A DNA stretch of 64,000 bases, from positions 1-64,000 of the forward strand of contig NZ_CVSQ01000052.1 in assembly GCF_001180165.1 (NCBI RefSeq), given 5' to 3'. This DNA comes from Candidatus Pelagibacter communis. GTDB taxonomy: Bacteria; Pseudomonadota; Alphaproteobacteria; Pelagibacterales; Pelagibacteraceae. Both the position numbers and the translations under genes were made by a program. Of this stretch, positions 16,669 through 26,779 are shown in pieces. The notes under the pieces are model-generated. The model had not been told where the DNA came from. It did not search any database and was given only the letters and a program-made list of their open reading frames with translations. Position 1 is the stretch's first letter; each line of letters begins with the position of its first letter.

Positions 16669-17622
16669 TTATTTTTGTATAGTGTTTAATTTGTTCAGCT
16701 CTTCCATGAACTGAGGCAGTGCCTCAAATAAATCAGCTTCAAGTCCATAATCTGCAACACTAAAGATTGGCGCTTCACCATCTTTATTAATTGCAACTAT
16801 AACTTTACTTTCCTTCATTCCTGCTAAATGCTGAATGGCACCTGAAATTCCAACAGCTATATATAGATCTGGTACTACCACTTTTCCTGTTTGTCCTACT
16901 TGATGATCATTACTTATGTATCCAGCATCTACTGCTGCTCTTGATGCTCCAATTGCTGCACCTAGTTTGTCAGCAATTTCTGTAATTAATTTAAAATTGT
17001 CCCCACTTTGCATTCCTCTACCACCTGATACAACAATTCTTGCTGTTCCAAGTTCAGGTCGATCAGATTTAATTTCTTCTCTTTTGATAAATTTTGTATT
17101 TGAAAACTCTTCACTAGCATCCACTTTTTCAATTGGGGCTGATCCACCTGTACTCTCACATGGATCGAAAGAAGTGGGTCTGATTGTAACGCACTTTTTA
17201 GCATCATTACTCTTAATTGTTGCAAAAGCGTTACCGGCATAAATTGGTCTTAAAAAAGTATCTGATGATATTACTTTAATGATGTCACTTACTTGCGATG
17301 TGTCAAGATGAGCTGCAATTCGTGGCATCAAATTTTTTCCAAATGTATTTGCTGAACAAACAATGTGAGAATAATTTTCTGCTAGTTTAACAATCACTGG
17401 AGCAAAATTTTCTGCTGTGAAGTTTTCATAGTGAGCTCCTTCTACACTCAATACTTTTTTTACTACTGGAAGTTCAGATAATTGTTTTGCAGCATCTGCA
17501 GAATTTTGACCAATAATTACAGCATGAACATCTGAATCGATTTGAGATGCTGCTGTAGCTGCATTAAGAGTAAATGGTCTTAATTCTTTATTATTGTGTT
17601 CTGCTATAAGTAAAACTGCCAT
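16669..17622 (-). CDS. etfA: Electron transfer flavoprotein alpha subunit
   Basis: A 317-residue EtfA with the N-terminal adenine-nucleotide-alpha-hydrolase-like domain and the C-terminal FAD domain. Diagnostic segments are [16 protein letters not shown] near residue 200, the FAD motif [20 protein letters not shown] near 255, and [20 protein letters not shown]. It forms a heterodimer with EtfB and shuttles electrons from the dehydrogenase encoded two genes upstream to ETF-QO encoded downstream. Its start overlaps the etfB stop by one base. Confidence 0.95.
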   Translation of the reverse strand: MAVLLIAEHNNKELRPFTLNAATAASQIDSDVHAVIIGQNSADAAKQLSELPVVKKVLSVEGAHYENFTAENFAPVIVKLAENYSHIVCSANTFGKNLMPRIAAHLDTSQVSDIIKVISSDTFLRPIYAGNAFATIKSNDAKKCVTIRPTSFDPCESTGGSAPIEKVDASEEFSNTKFIKREEIKSDRPELGTARIVVSGGRGMQSGDNFKLITEIADKLGAAIGASRAAVDAGYISNDHQVGQTGKVVVPDLYIAVGISGAIQHLAGMKESKVIVAINKDGEAPIFSVADYGLEADLFEALPQFMEELNKLNTIQK

Positions 17623-18371
17623 TAAATTACCTTCGCCTCATTTTTTAACTTTTGAACTAATTCAGCAACATTTGCTACTTTTATACCTGCTTTTCTTTTT
17701 GGAGGTTCCTCTACTTTTAATTGTTCTAATCTTGGTGATACATCTACGCCTAAATCAGAAGCAGCAATTTCCTCTATAGGTTTTTTCTTAGCCTTCATTA
17801 TATTTGGTAGTGATGCATATCTTGGTTCATTCAGCCTAAGATCACAAGTTACAATAGCTGGAACATTTATTTCAATTGTTTCAAGACCTTCATCTATTTC
17901 TCTAGTTACTTCTAATTTATTATCTTTAACATCAATCTTAGAGGCAAATGTTGCTTGTGGCCAATTTAATAAAGCACTCAACATTTGGCCTGTTTGATTA
18001 CAATCGTCATCAATTGCTTGTTTGCCCATAAATACTAAATCTGGTTTTTCTTTATCTACTATTTTTTGTAAAATTTTTGAAACAGCGAGTGGCTCTAGAA
18101 TTCCATCAACTTTTACATGAATACCTCTATCTGCACCAACTGCTAAAGCTTTCCTAACTGTTTCTTGAGCTTTTTCTTCTCCAACAGTTACTGCAACTAC
18201 TTCTGTAGCTTTACCAGCCTCTTTAATTTTTACAGCCTCTTCTATTGCATTATCATCAGGAGGATTGGTTGACATTTTAACATTGTCAGTAACTACACCC
18301 GTTCCGTCTTCTTTAACTCTGATTTGAACGTTGTAATCAATAACCCTTTTTACAGCTACTAAAATTTTCAT
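17622..18371 (-). CDS. etfB: Electron transfer flavoprotein beta subunit
   Basis: A 249-residue EtfB. It opens [19 protein letters not shown] and carries [20 protein letters not shown] near residue 125 (AMP-binding region) and [20 protein letters not shown] near 185-205, the ETF-beta recognition loop. It overlaps both neighbours by one base, between the 810-residue dehydrogenase and etfA. This tight coupling argues that the ETF pair is dedicated, at least in part, to dimethylglycine/sarcosine dehydrogenase. Confidence 0.95.
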   Translation of the reverse strand: MKILVAVKRVIDYNVQIRVKEDGTGVVTDNVKMSTNPPDDNAIEEAVKIKEAGKATEVVAVTVGEEKAQETVRKALAVGADRGIHVKVDGILEPLAVSKILQKIVDKEKPDLVFMGKQAIDDDCNQTGQMLSALLNWPQATFASKIDVKDNKLEVTREIDEGLETIEINVPAIVTCDLRLNEPRYASLPNIMKAKKKPIEEIAASDLGVDVSPRLEQLKVEEPPKRKAGIKVANVAELVQKLKNEAKVI

Positions 18372-20803
18372 TAAGCTCTTAATAAATTATTTTCTGAATC
18401 ATATGGACTCTCATCTAAAACAGTAGCGTCGTACATTTCACCTAATATATCAACTTGTAATTTGTCGCCCACATTTGAACAATCTGGCTTAACCATTGCA
18501 AGAGCTATTGATTTATCTAATCTAAATCCAAATTCGCCACCAGTTGCTCTTCCAACAACTTTTCCGTCTTTAAAAATTGGGTTATTTCCAAGCACATCGG
18601 CATCTTTAGTGTTATGAACTTCTAAAGTAACTAATTTGTTATCAAAACCTTTTTCTCTCCATTTATTAAGTGCCTCTAATCCAATAAAGTTTCCTTTATT
18701 TGGGTGAACAAATCTATCAAGACCAGACTCGTATGGTGAGTATTCAATTGATAATTCTGTGCCAACTAGTTTATAAGATTTTTCTACTCTTAAACTATTC
18801 ATTGCCCTAATTCCAAAAGGTTTAATTCCTAAATCTTTACCTGCTTCCATTAATTTATCAAAAATATGGTTTTGATATTCAATTGGATGATGTAGTTCCC
18901 AACCAAGCTCACCCACAAAGTTTACTCTCATTGCATTTACTGGAGCATATCCAACATTAACATTTTTAGCAGTCAACCATTTGAAATTTTCATTAGAAAA
19001 ATCGTCTGTTGAAACCTTTTGCATTAATTGTCTTGCTTTTGGACCAGCTACTACCAGAACTCCTGTACTATTTGTTAGATCTTCAAATATTACAGATCCA
19101 TCATCTGGCATCCATTTTTGTATCCAATCATGGTCTAATCTTAAATTTGCTCCAGCAGAAACTAGATAATAACTATTTTCCGCTTCTTTCATTATTGTAA
19201 ATTCTGAATGCACTCCACCTTTAGTGTTCAAGGCATGACATAAATTTATTCTTCCAATTTTTTTAGGAAGTTTGTTTGCAACCAAATAATCTAAAAATTC
19301 TTCTGCTTTAGGTCCCCTAATTCTACATTTTGCAAACGCAGTCATATCTAAAAGACCTACGTTTTCTTTAACATTTTGACATTCTTTTTTAATAGCATCA
19401 AACCATTTCGATCTTCTAAATGACCAATCATCTTTTTGTTCCATTCCATCTGTTGCAAAAAAATTAGGTCTTTCCCATCCAAACTTCTGACCAAACACAG
19501 CGCCTAAATTTTTCATTCGTTCATAACAAGGAGCTGTTCTTAATGGTCTTGCTGCTGGTCTTTCTTCATCTGGATAGTGAACAATAAATACATGGCTATA
19601 CGCTTCTTCATTTTTTGCTTTCAAATAAGATTTAGTTGCATAGTTACCGTAACGTCTTGGTTCAACTCCTAACATATCAATTGTAGGTTCACCATCAACG
19701 ATCCACTCTGCTAACTGCCAGCCGGCGCCACCTGCTGCAGTAATTCCAAAACTATGTCCTTCATTAATCCAAAAATTTTTAAGTCCCCATGCAGGACCAA
19801 CAATTGGGTTTCCATCAGGAGTATAACAGATTGCTCCATTATAAACTTTCTTTACTCCAACTTCTCCAAACGCAGGTACTCTGTGAATTGCACCTTCAAT
19901 GTGTGGAGCTAATCTGTCTAAATCTTCTTGAAATAATTCATATTCTGAATTTTTTGACGGACCTTCTACATAACAAGCTGGTGCTCCATCTTCATAAGGA
20001 CCTAAAATCAATCCTCCAGCTTCTTCCCTCATATACCATCTGCTATCACTATCTCTTAAGACTCCCATTTCTGGTAATCCATCTTTTTTTCTTTTTTGAA
20101 TTGCAGGATGTGGTTCTGTAACAATGTATTGATGTTCAACAGGTATTACTGGTATATCTAATCCTACCATTTCACCTGTTTGTCTCGCAAAATTTCCAGA
20201 ACAAGAAATAACATGTTCGCACTCTATTGATCCCTTATCTGTTTCCACAATCCATCCATCTTTAGTTTGCCTCATTGATAGGACAGTTGTGTTTCTATAA
20301 ATTTCTGCTCCTCTATTTCTTGCACCTGTTGCTAATGCTTGTGTTAAATCTGCTGGTTGAATATATCCATCTTCAGGGTGTTGTATTGCGCCAACTAAAT
20401 CATCTGTATGACATAATGGCCAAATTTCTTTTACTTGTTCTGGTTTCAAAAATTTAACATCTACTCCGATGGTTCGAGCGACGCCTGCGTATTGATGGTA
20501 TTCATCCATTCTATCTTTTGTACTTGCTAGACGAATATTTGAAACAACACTAAAGCCAACATTTTTTCCAGTTTCTTCCTCTAATGTTTTGTAAAGATTA
20601 ACTGCATATTTATGAAGTTGTCCAACTGAATAACTCATATTAAATAAAGGTAGTAGTCCTGCTGCATGCCAAGTTGATCCTGAGGTTAATTCTTTTCTTT
20701 CAACTAGAACAACATCAGACCAACCCTTTTTTGCTAAATGATACAGGGCACTTACCCCTACAACTCCTCCACCAACTACTACAACTTTAGTTTTTGTTTT
20801 CAT
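18371..20803 (-). CDS. Dimethylglycine/sarcosine dehydrogenase, FAD plus GcvT domains (copy 1)
   Basis: An 810-residue enzyme with an N-terminal FAD amine-oxidase domain ([17 protein letters not shown], residues 8-24), the STWHAAGL segment whose histidine carries covalent FAD in mammalian dimethylglycine dehydrogenase, and a C-terminal GcvT-type folate domain (about 430-800). It oxidatively removes a methyl group from dimethylglycine or sarcosine, hands it to tetrahydrofolate, and passes electrons to ETF. It overlaps etfB by one base, and ETF-QO follows. A paralogue of 801 residues lies at 29044-31449; which copy prefers which substrate cannot be read from the sequence. Confidence 0.85.
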   Translation of the reverse strand: MKTKTKVVVVGGGVVGVSALYHLAKKGWSDVVLVERKELTSGSTWHAAGLLPLFNMSYSVGQLHKYAVNLYKTLEEETGKNVGFSVVSNIRLASTKDRMDEYHQYAGVARTIGVDVKFLKPEQVKEIWPLCHTDDLVGAIQHPEDGYIQPADLTQALATGARNRGAEIYRNTTVLSMRQTKDGWIVETDKGSIECEHVISCSGNFARQTGEMVGLDIPVIPVEHQYIVTEPHPAIQKRKKDGLPEMGVLRDSDSRWYMREEAGGLILGPYEDGAPACYVEGPSKNSEYELFQEDLDRLAPHIEGAIHRVPAFGEVGVKKVYNGAICYTPDGNPIVGPAWGLKNFWINEGHSFGITAAGGAGWQLAEWIVDGEPTIDMLGVEPRRYGNYATKSYLKAKNEEAYSHVFIVHYPDEERPAARPLRTAPCYERMKNLGAVFGQKFGWERPNFFATDGMEQKDDWSFRRSKWFDAIKKECQNVKENVGLLDMTAFAKCRIRGPKAEEFLDYLVANKLPKKIGRINLCHALNTKGGVHSEFTIMKEAENSYYLVSAGANLRLDHDWIQKWMPDDGSVIFEDLTNSTGVLVVAGPKARQLMQKVSTDDFSNENFKWLTAKNVNVGYAPVNAMRVNFVGELGWELHHPIEYQNHIFDKLMEAGKDLGIKPFGIRAMNSLRVEKSYKLVGTELSIEYSPYESGLDRFVHPNKGNFIGLEALNKWREKGFDNKLVTLEVHNTKDADVLGNNPIFKDGKVVGRATGGEFGFRLDKSIALAMVKPDCSNVGDKLQVDILGEMYDATVLDESPYDSENNLLRA

Positions 20804-20860
20804 TCTGCGATTCCTACTAAATTTTTAATTGTTACGAAACAAAAATGTATATGTGAAAAA

Positions 20861-21337
20861 TCAAATTGAGCTTCCAAGAGGGATTGGACTGGATACCATT
20901 GTGGTTAACCAACAGTCTTTCAAAATTCCCTCAAAGGTATACTTTTCGACTTGCCAATTGAATTTGTGATAAATTTTGTCCTTATCAAGAATAATAACTT
21001 CAAATTGAGCCCATTTGTCACTACTTCCAAGCTCAGTTATTGTGTGACTTAGGTGGTTAATCATCATCCCATAAGAGTCGCTTTTTATCATCATCTTAAA
21101 GTTGCTTAATGGCCCTGTTACTCTCTTATTATTTGGGTGAGCAAATTTCCAAGTTTGTTCTATGCCGCTATCTTTATATTCAAGATCATTTTGTTGAAGC
21201 CCACTCAATTGAATTTTAATAACTTCTTTCGGGCTTATAGTGCTATTGGGGCTTAATAATTCAGCGTAAGAAAATGAGATAAAGAAAAAATATAAGATTA
21301 CAGCCTTAAAGATTATTAGCGGTTTTTCTAACATCAT
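20861..21337 (-). CDS. Small exported protein, DUF4864-like
   Basis: A 158-residue protein with a clear signal peptide (residues 1-25, hydrophobic, ending SYA). The mature part (QLSGLQQNDLEYKDSGIEQTWKFAHP, then PLSNFKMMIKSDSYGMMINH) resembles DUF4864 exported proteins, which are short cystatin/NTF2-like folds of unknown function. Its start overlaps the preceding flavodoxin-fold gene by 32 nt, unusually deep for this genome. It is the last gene of the long minus-strand array, before a 57-nt gap leading to the dehydrogenase. The family call is from memory and moderate. Confidence 0.6.
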   Translation of the reverse strand: MMLEKPLIIFKAVILYFFFISFSYAELLSPNSTISPKEVIKIQLSGLQQNDLEYKDSGIEQTWKFAHPNNKRVTGPLSNFKMMIKSDSYGMMINHLSHTITELGSSDKWAQFEVIILDKDKIYHKFNWQVEKYTFEGILKDCWLTTMVSSPIPLGSSI

Positions 21338-21878
21338 TCAAAAATTCTTGTCTCTTTGCATCACTGACAAAGGGTACTGCAAAATATCTTCTATAGACAA
21401 TGTTATATATGCCACACATATGGAATACTCCTCTTTTTAATCTTCTAATTGGTAAGTTTAAAAAAAAAGTTGTAATTGCTAATCTTGGTGAACCATAAGT
21501 GCAGAATATTATAGCTTTTTTATCTCTTAAGTTTCCAATTGGATATCCATAGTTTCCAACTAACTGTTTAAATCTAAATGCCCATGGTGGAGCTAAAACT
21601 TTATCAATCCAACCTTCTACTATCGCTGGCATTCTAAAGTTCCAAATTGGTGCGATTAAAACAATAGTATCACTTTCCTCAATTCTTTTTCTATGATCTA
21701 AAACTTCCTGATCAGGTTCCTCACCAGCAAAAACTGGATTAAAGTTCTCTTTATATAAATCAACGACATCAACTTGATTTCCATTCGCTTTAGATTGTTT
21801 AACAAATTCATCTCGGATTGCCGCATTAAATGAACTGTCATTATAATGTCCGTAGACTAAGAAAATTTTTTTACTCAT
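21306..21878 (-). CDS. NAD(P)H quinone oxidoreductase-like flavodoxin-fold protein
   Basis: A 190-residue protein of the NQO1/MdaB/KefF-like flavodoxin-fold family. It opens KKIFLVYGHYNDSSFNAAI, with the FMN-binding segment APIWNFRMPAIVEGWIDKVL near residue 78, and PPWAFRFKQ following. Such enzymes reduce quinones or other electrophiles with NAD(P)H and flavin. It starts 52 nt after the glutamine amidotransferase gene, and its last 32 nt overlap the next gene. The physiological substrate is unknown. Confidence 0.8.
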   Translation of the reverse strand: MSKKIFLVYGHYNDSSFNAAIRDEFVKQSKANGNQVDVVDLYKENFNPVFAGEEPDQEVLDHRKRIEESDTIVLIAPIWNFRMPAIVEGWIDKVLAPPWAFRFKQLVGNYGYPIGNLRDKKAIIFCTYGSPRLAITTFFLNLPIRRLKRGVFHMCGIYNIVYRRYFAVPFVSDAKRQEFLNDVRKTANNL

Positions 21879-21930
21879 AATAATCTATATTCTTAAAATA
21901 ATTTAAATTTCTTTAATTAATTAATAATAT

Positions 21931-22530
21931 TTATAAAAGATATTTTTTGATCAAATTTTTGTCAAAATTTTTAATTTTTTTATATCTTTCTGGATGCCAC
22001 ATTATGCCTATCATCTTATACTTATTATGTGAAAAAGACTTTACAACTTTATCAGAGGAATAAGCTAATAATTTTAAATTATTTCCTAATGTGTTTTTAA
22101 AAAAACCAAAATCATGATAGGAATTTACTTTAATATCAATATTTTTAACTAACGGTCCGAAAATCCTATGATATTTTCTTACATGGTTAGAAACTCTTTT
22201 TAACTTTCCGCCAAAAAAAATATTTAAGGCTTGAGCACCTCTACAAATTCCTATTATTGGGATATTTTTATTTATTGAAATTTTAATTAATTTATTTTCA
22301 GTAAAATATCTTAAATCTTTTTTTAATGGATCGCCACCTCCTGACAAAATAATTCCTTTAGGAGCAATTTGTTTAATAAATTTACTTAAATTTTCCAAAT
22401 TATTTGGAACAAGTATTGGTGTATATCCTAATTTTTGAATTAAAGATGGTAACTTTGAATCTATATTATCTCTATATTCATTAAATTTTCCAATTTTTTC
22501 AAATCTTTGAGTAATAACAATTTTTTTCAT
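21931..22530 (-). CDS. Class I glutamine amidotransferase, gamma-glutamyl-GABA hydrolase-like
   Basis: A 199-residue peptidase C26-type protein. The catalytic elbow GICRGAQALNIFFGG contains the nucleophile cysteine near residue 96, and the His-Glu pair is in IMWHPERY near residue 177. PuuD-like enzymes of this family cleave gamma-glutamyl amides such as gamma-glutamyl-GABA; short versions like this one also act on other gamma-glutamyl compounds. It follows the membrane transporter by 10 nt. A second, unrelated amidotransferase-fold protein lies at 54156-54944. Confidence 0.8.
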   Translation of the reverse strand: MKKIVITQRFEKIGKFNEYRDNIDSKLPSLIQKLGYTPILVPNNLENLSKFIKQIAPKGIILSGGGDPLKKDLRYFTENKLIKISINKNIPIIGICRGAQALNIFFGGKLKRVSNHVRKYHRIFGPLVKNIDIKVNSYHDFGFFKNTLGNNLKLLAYSSDKVVKSFSHNKYKMIGIMWHPERYKKIKNFDKNLIKKYLL

Positions 22531-22540
22531 ATTTTATTCT

Positions 22541-24151
22541 TTACTCTGAAGTTTTATACTTACTTTTATTAATAATTAATACAAACACGATTGGGAGAAT
22601 TAAAGTTAAAAGTGTTACAAAAATCAATAAAATTCCAAGCTCAGAATAATCTGCTGTAGTTTGTATTTCGCCAGAAACTTTATCCTTAACCTCTCTTGTT
22701 ACAGTAAATATTTCATTCAAATATTTTGTACCCAGTGCACTTGCTGATAATGCAAGATTTGTAAACGATGCAAAAACTGCAAAAAAGGTTGCCTTTAAAT
22801 GTGCTGGAGCATTTTTTGCTATCCAAGCTAATAGAGGTATCATTGATACTTGGCCAAGCGGAGACTCCAACGCAGTATTAATTAATGCAATAAACTTAGC
22901 ATCAACAACTCCACCTGTTAACGAGGCTGTCCAGTTATGAAAACCATAATACATTCCAACACTTGGTAAAAACAAAATCGCACCCGCAATACTTAGAACT
23001 ACAATTATTTTAGCAATTGAATTATTTGCCATAAAAGGTCTAAACAATACAATTCCTGCTAATGTTAAAATTGATGCCAATAATGATAGAACAGAAAAAA
23101 ACTGCTCATTAAATCCAAGCTCATCAATTTCAAACCAAGTTAATCCTGGTCCAGGACCTGGCATGGCTCTAAATACAAAAATAATTACTGCTGTACCTAC
23201 AATTGTTAATCTTAGTTCCTGAGGTAATTCCTTAATAAGTTTAAACATTAAAAACAAAATGATTATGACTGAGCCAATAAATACAATTTCTTGTGCAAAC
23301 GGAACCTTAAAGGAACCAATAGATAATGTGAAAATAACAAAAACTAAACTTCCTCCTAATATCCACCAGTTTATTTTTGTTTTTTCGTTACCTCTTTCAT
23401 CTTTAAATTCTAGACCTTTAGATTTTAAATTTTGTATTTTTTTATGTCTTAAATAATTTGCTAAAATTACACCTAAGATAGAAACCAATGGTATTACAAG
23501 AGCATAAATATAAATAGTTCCATATAAATTTATCTTATCGGCCTGCTCAAGGCTTTCCACATCTCTAAACAATATTACATTAACTAATGCAACAAGTACT
23601 GTACCGCCAATAATAGCAAACCTTCCAAGTGTTTGCATTGTTGTATGCATTATTTTTATTTGATCTTTAGAATAATCATTTCCTGTTTCATCAACCAAAG
23701 GAACTGCCTCAACTGTCATAGCATCGGCTACAACGTCCTGAACCACATAACCAACTGGAGCTAAAATTACACTTATCACAAACCATGTTTCTACCGAAAA
23801 TACCTGGGCCATATCTTCAGTATGAATAATCAATCCATACATAATTAGTAAACTAAGAGCTATCAATGAAGCTCCAAAATAGACCATATAATTTTTTCTC
23901 TCCCAGATTAGATCTACTAAATGTCCTAATGGCATTTTTAATGCCCAAGGAATTCCAGCCCAAAAACCTAGGCCTGCTAAAAATGCTGCTGATAAATTTA
24001 AATAATCTTTAACAAAAAATGTACCAACAATACCTGTTAAACCAGAAATACCTGCAGCCATATAAACCATTAATGGAGGTAGATAAGTCCATTTAAATTG
24101 ACGACCCAAATCTAAAAATGTGCTGTCTAAAAATTTAATTATTTTGCTCAT
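22541..24151 (-). CDS. MFS/BT1-like membrane transporter
   Basis: A 536-residue membrane protein with about twelve to fourteen helices. The N-terminal run GLTGIVGTFFVKDYLNLSAA and GLGFWAGIPWALKMPLG recall the folate-biopterin (BT1) branch of the major facilitator superfamily, and a charged loop lies near residues 230-255. Substrate unknown; folate or pterin uptake would fit the folate-heavy surroundings but is only a guess. Its ATG overlaps the CoA-binding gene's stop by one base, and it is followed after 10 nt by the amidotransferase gene. Confidence 0.7.
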   Translation of the reverse strand: MSKIIKFLDSTFLDLGRQFKWTYLPPLMVYMAAGISGLTGIVGTFFVKDYLNLSAAFLAGLGFWAGIPWALKMPLGHLVDLIWERKNYMVYFGASLIALSLLIMYGLIIHTEDMAQVFSVETWFVISVILAPVGYVVQDVVADAMTVEAVPLVDETGNDYSKDQIKIMHTTMQTLGRFAIIGGTVLVALVNVILFRDVESLEQADKINLYGTIYIYALVIPLVSILGVILANYLRHKKIQNLKSKGLEFKDERGNEKTKINWWILGGSLVFVIFTLSIGSFKVPFAQEIVFIGSVIIILFLMFKLIKELPQELRLTIVGTAVIIFVFRAMPGPGPGLTWFEIDELGFNEQFFSVLSLLASILTLAGIVLFRPFMANNSIAKIIVVLSIAGAILFLPSVGMYYGFHNWTASLTGGVVDAKFIALINTALESPLGQVSMIPLLAWIAKNAPAHLKATFFAVFASFTNLALSASALGTKYLNEIFTVTREVKDKVSGEIQTTADYSELGILLIFVTLLTLILPIVFVLIINKSKYKTSE

Positions 24152-24585
24152 TAGTCACTTAAAACTGGAAAAGCTTGTCTAACTTTTAAAAAATATTTTT
24201 GATATTCCATTTTAGTACATTTATTTTCAATATACTTAATATCATTTTTTTCCATCAATTCTTTTGCCTTTTCGTCTCGTATTCCGAGTTGTAACCATAA
24301 AACTTTAGCACCAATTTTAACTGTATCTTCTGCAATAGAATAAACTTCTTTTGATGGTCTAAAAACATCTACAATATCAACCTTATCTTTAATATCAGAT
24401 ATTGTAGCAAAAACTTCTTCTCCTAAAATTTTTTGTCCCGCAGCTCTAGGGTTAACGGGATAAACTTTAAATCCATATTTTTGCATATATTTCATAACTA
24501 TAGTTGATGCTTTTGTAGTATCGTTACTAACTCCAACCATTGCGATTGATTTATATTTTGAAAGAATTTCTTTAATATCGCTCAT
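24151..24585 (-). CDS. CoA-binding domain protein (YccU-like)
   Basis: A 144-residue single-domain Rossmann protein with the CoA-binding family pattern: SIAMVGVSNDTTKAST near residue 14, YGFKVYPVNPRAAGQKILGE near 37, VDIVDVFRPSKEV near 68, and LWLQLGIRDEKAKELM near 93. Members bind CoA or a nucleotide, but the biological role is not established. It overlaps the small membrane protein gene by 4 nt (ATGA) and the MFS gene by one base. An enoyl-CoA hydratase two genes upstream is a possible functional link. Confidence 0.85.
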   Translation of the reverse strand: MSDIKEILSKYKSIAMVGVSNDTTKASTIVMKYMQKYGFKVYPVNPRAAGQKILGEEVFATISDIKDKVDIVDVFRPSKEVYSIAEDTVKIGAKVLWLQLGIRDEKAKELMEKNDIKYIENKCTKMEYQKYFLKVRQAFPVLSD

Positions 24586-24767
24586 TTATTATTTTTAATT
24601 TGTTCTTCACAAAATATTTTAGCTTCAGGGACTGTCATTGGTTTTTCTAATTTTTGGCTACCAGCAATACATGCATCTATTGCTCTTTTTTGATTATGAT
24701 CTTTAAAATTATAAATTACAAACATGCCAACAATAATAAAAACAACTATTAAAACATTCTTTATCAT
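24582..24767 (-). CDS. 61-residue single-pass membrane protein
   Basis: A small protein with one hydrophobic helix at residues 4-20 (VLIVVFIIVGMFVIYNF) and a charged C-terminal region with two cysteines (C33 and C53) in CIAGSQKLE and KIFCEEQI. The cysteine spacing and an N-terminal anchor suggest a periplasmic disulfide-bonded hairpin. It is joined to both neighbours by short overlaps (1 nt upstream, 4 nt downstream), so it is very likely real and translated. I do not recognise the family. Confidence 0.65.
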   Translation of the reverse strand: MIKNVLIVVFIIVGMFVIYNFKDHNQKRAIDACIAGSQKLEKPMTVPEAKIFCEEQIKNNK

Positions 24768-25546
24768 TATTTATTTTTCCATTTTGGTTTTCGTTTTTCG
24801 AGGAACGCAGAAATTCCTTCTTTTGCATCCATTGCCATCATATTAAGGGTCATCATTTTGCTTGTATAAGCGTAAGCTTTACTTAATGGCATTTCTAACT
24901 GTTTGTAAAAAGCTTGTTTTCCAATTTTTATTGTTAAATTAGATTTTGAGGCAATTTTGTTTGCTACTTTTAAAACTTCATTATTGAGTTTAGCTTTTGA
25001 AAAATTATCATTTATCAACCCTATTTCTTTTGCATAATTAGCATTGATAGGTTCTCCAGTTAATAACATTTTCATCATTGGTTTTCGATTTATCTTTCTA
25101 CTGACAGCAACCATAGGTGTACTACAAAATAAACCAATATTTACACCAGGAGTAGCAAACAACGCGTCCTTAGTACTATAAGCTAAATCACAACTTGCAA
25201 CCAATTGACATCCGGCTGCAAATGCTGCTCCATGAACTTTAGCAATTACAGGTTTCCTACCTTCAACAATCTGAAGCATTACTTTTGAGCAAAGATTAAA
25301 TAATTTTAAATATTTATCTCTCTTTTTTAAACCCCTAACTTCTTTTAAATTATGTCCTGCGCTAAATCCTTTACCAGCACCCTCTAATATTATTACTTTA
25401 ACTTTTTTATCAGTATCTAATTTTTTTAATGCCTTTAATAAATCTGAAAGATTCTTGAATGATAAAGAATTATAAGTTTTTTGTTCATCAATGATAATTG
25501 ATGAAACTTCTTTATTAATTTTTTTAATTTTAATGTTACTAGTCAT
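24767..25546 (-). CDS. Enoyl-CoA hydratase/isomerase family protein
   Basis: A 259-residue crotonase-fold protein. The oxyanion-hole segments are GAGKGFSAGHNLKEV near residue 58 and KVHGAAFAAGCQLVASCDL near 102, with ATPGVNIGLFCSTP near 131. The closest group I recall is the ECHDC3-like enoyl-CoA hydratase/isomerases. The usual catalytic Glu positions appear changed (CQ and FCSTP where classic hydratases carry E), so a different reaction is possible. It sits directly after the Fe/2OG oxygenase gene without a gap and before a small membrane protein (1-nt overlap). Confidence 0.8.
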   Translation of the reverse strand: MTSNIKIKKINKEVSSIIIDEQKTYNSLSFKNLSDLLKALKKLDTDKKVKVIILEGAGKGFSAGHNLKEVRGLKKRDKYLKLFNLCSKVMLQIVEGRKPVIAKVHGAAFAAGCQLVASCDLAYSTKDALFATPGVNIGLFCSTPMVAVSRKINRKPMMKMLLTGEPINANYAKEIGLINDNFSKAKLNNEVLKVANKIASKSNLTIKIGKQAFYKQLEMPLSKAYAYTSKMMTLNMMAMDAKEGISAFLEKRKPKWKNK

Positions 25547-26398
25547 TTAATCAGTTAATCCATCTGATCTGGCCTGATTTCTTTCTATATGAATTGGTAA
25601 AACTTTGCCATAAATTGCTTTGGAATGTTCTGGAGTGTTTACTCTCCAAGGATCTAAAACATAAGCTGGAATACACATATATCTTGATTTTTGGCCTTCA
25701 ACTTTTGTTACCCTATGTAATGTAAATCTACCTTTAAATATTTGTAAATCTCCTGGCTCTAATTTTAATTGTCTTACTCTTGTTCTGTCTCCTGCTATAA
25801 CTTTTTGAACTTCTTCAAAATTTTCATTTCCTGCTTCTCTTATATTTGGACAGTACTCAAATACACCACCCTTCTCAGGTTTTTGAATCATTAAACTAAG
25901 CGTAAATTCACAACTATCAAAATGCCATGGGAGTACTCCATCTGGTTTCATAACATTGTACGCATGACATGCTAAAGGATCTGCCCATCTATAAATAGGA
26001 GAAACACCTAAACAAGCAGATACAAATTTTAAAAGTTCTTCAGTTTCGTATAGATATTTCATCTCAGAATCTTTTGGAAAACAATCTGAATTTAAATATC
26101 CATTGTATCTATTCATAAAAGTTCTTTTTGGATGTTCTTTTGGTAATGAGGGATCATCCTTTGCATACAAATAAGCATTTATGCTCTCTTTAGACATATA
26201 AACTTCGTCTAATTGTTTTTCTAACTCAGAATTCATTACCTTAAGTGATTTAGGTAAAATAAAATTTGGAATTGTTGAACAACTATGTTGATCCAGTTCT
26301 TCTTTACATTTTTTAACTAGATTTTTAATTATTGGTGAATTTAAATCGTGTATTGGATATTTTTCTAAATCTACAATAGTCTTAAGTCTATCGTTCAT
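25547..26398 (-). CDS. Fe(II)/2-oxoglutarate oxygenase of the HalD/BesD-like family
   Basis: A 283-residue protein with the non-haem iron triad H159-x-D161 and H228 (WHFDSCEF and FTLHRV) and R239 as a likely 2-oxoglutarate-binding arginine. The overall pattern resembles proteins annotated as HalD/BesD halogenases, but true halogenases replace the Asp of HxD by Gly to make room for chloride. Here the Asp is present, so hydroxylation or desaturation is expected. It lies six nt after the nucleotidyltransferase gene and abuts the enoyl-CoA hydratase gene. Substrate unknown; free amino acids are the family's usual targets. Confidence 0.75.
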   Translation of the reverse strand: MNDRLKTIVDLEKYPIHDLNSPIIKNLVKKCKEELDQHSCSTIPNFILPKSLKVMNSELEKQLDEVYMSKESINAYLYAKDDPSLPKEHPKRTFMNRYNGYLNSDCFPKDSEMKYLYETEELLKFVSACLGVSPIYRWADPLACHAYNVMKPDGVLPWHFDSCEFTLSLMIQKPEKGGVFEYCPNIREAGNENFEEVQKVIAGDRTRVRQLKLEPGDLQIFKGRFTLHRVTKVEGQKSRYMCIPAYVLDPWRVNTPEHSKAIYGKVLPIHIERNQARSDGLTD

Positions 26399-26404
26399 TT
26401 AATT

Positions 26405-26779
26405 TTATTTTAACTTTCCCTCTTCTCTCATTTTTGCTCTTATCTTGGTAGCTGATATTTTTTGAGTTTCTTCATCTAAAACTATTTCCTCAATCTTATA
26501 TCCAACTCCCCTACCATAACAAATATTTGTAATATTAGGTACTAACATTATTTTAAATTGTCCTTCAAACTCAGGATTTAACCTGTCTTCAATGTTTTTT
26601 TTTACTGTTTCAAAATCAAAAGGATTATCATCTACACCTTGTACATCTCTAATTTGAATACAAACTTGTCCAGTTTTTTTAATAATTTCTTTAAACAAAG
26701 TATAATGTCCATCGTGAAAAGGTTGCCATCTTCCCAGCATTTGTGCTGTTGGTTTTTTGTTATCCCATTGATATGTCAT
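26405..26779 (-). CDS. NadM/RibL-like nucleotidyltransferase
   Basis: From the ATG at 26779 the protein has 124 residues (a longer reading from 26812 adds 11 unlikely residues). The HxGH-type site is GRWQPFHDGH (16-25), NPFDF follows near residue 53, and the C-terminal ISATKIRAKM matches the ISxTxIR nucleotide-binding motif. NMN or FMN adenylyltransferases and some cytidylyltransferases share this pattern. The chosen start overlaps the kinase-like gene's stop by 4 nt (ATGA). With a kinase-like partner upstream, a two-step phosphorylation and nucleotidyl activation of a small molecule is plausible; the substrate is unknown. Confidence 0.78.
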   Translation of the reverse strand: MTYQWDNKKPTAQMLGRWQPFHDGHYTLFKEIIKKTGQVCIQIRDVQGVDDNPFDFETVKKNIEDRLNPEFEGQFKIMLVPNITNICYGRGVGYKIEEIVLDEETQKISATKIRAKMREEGKLK

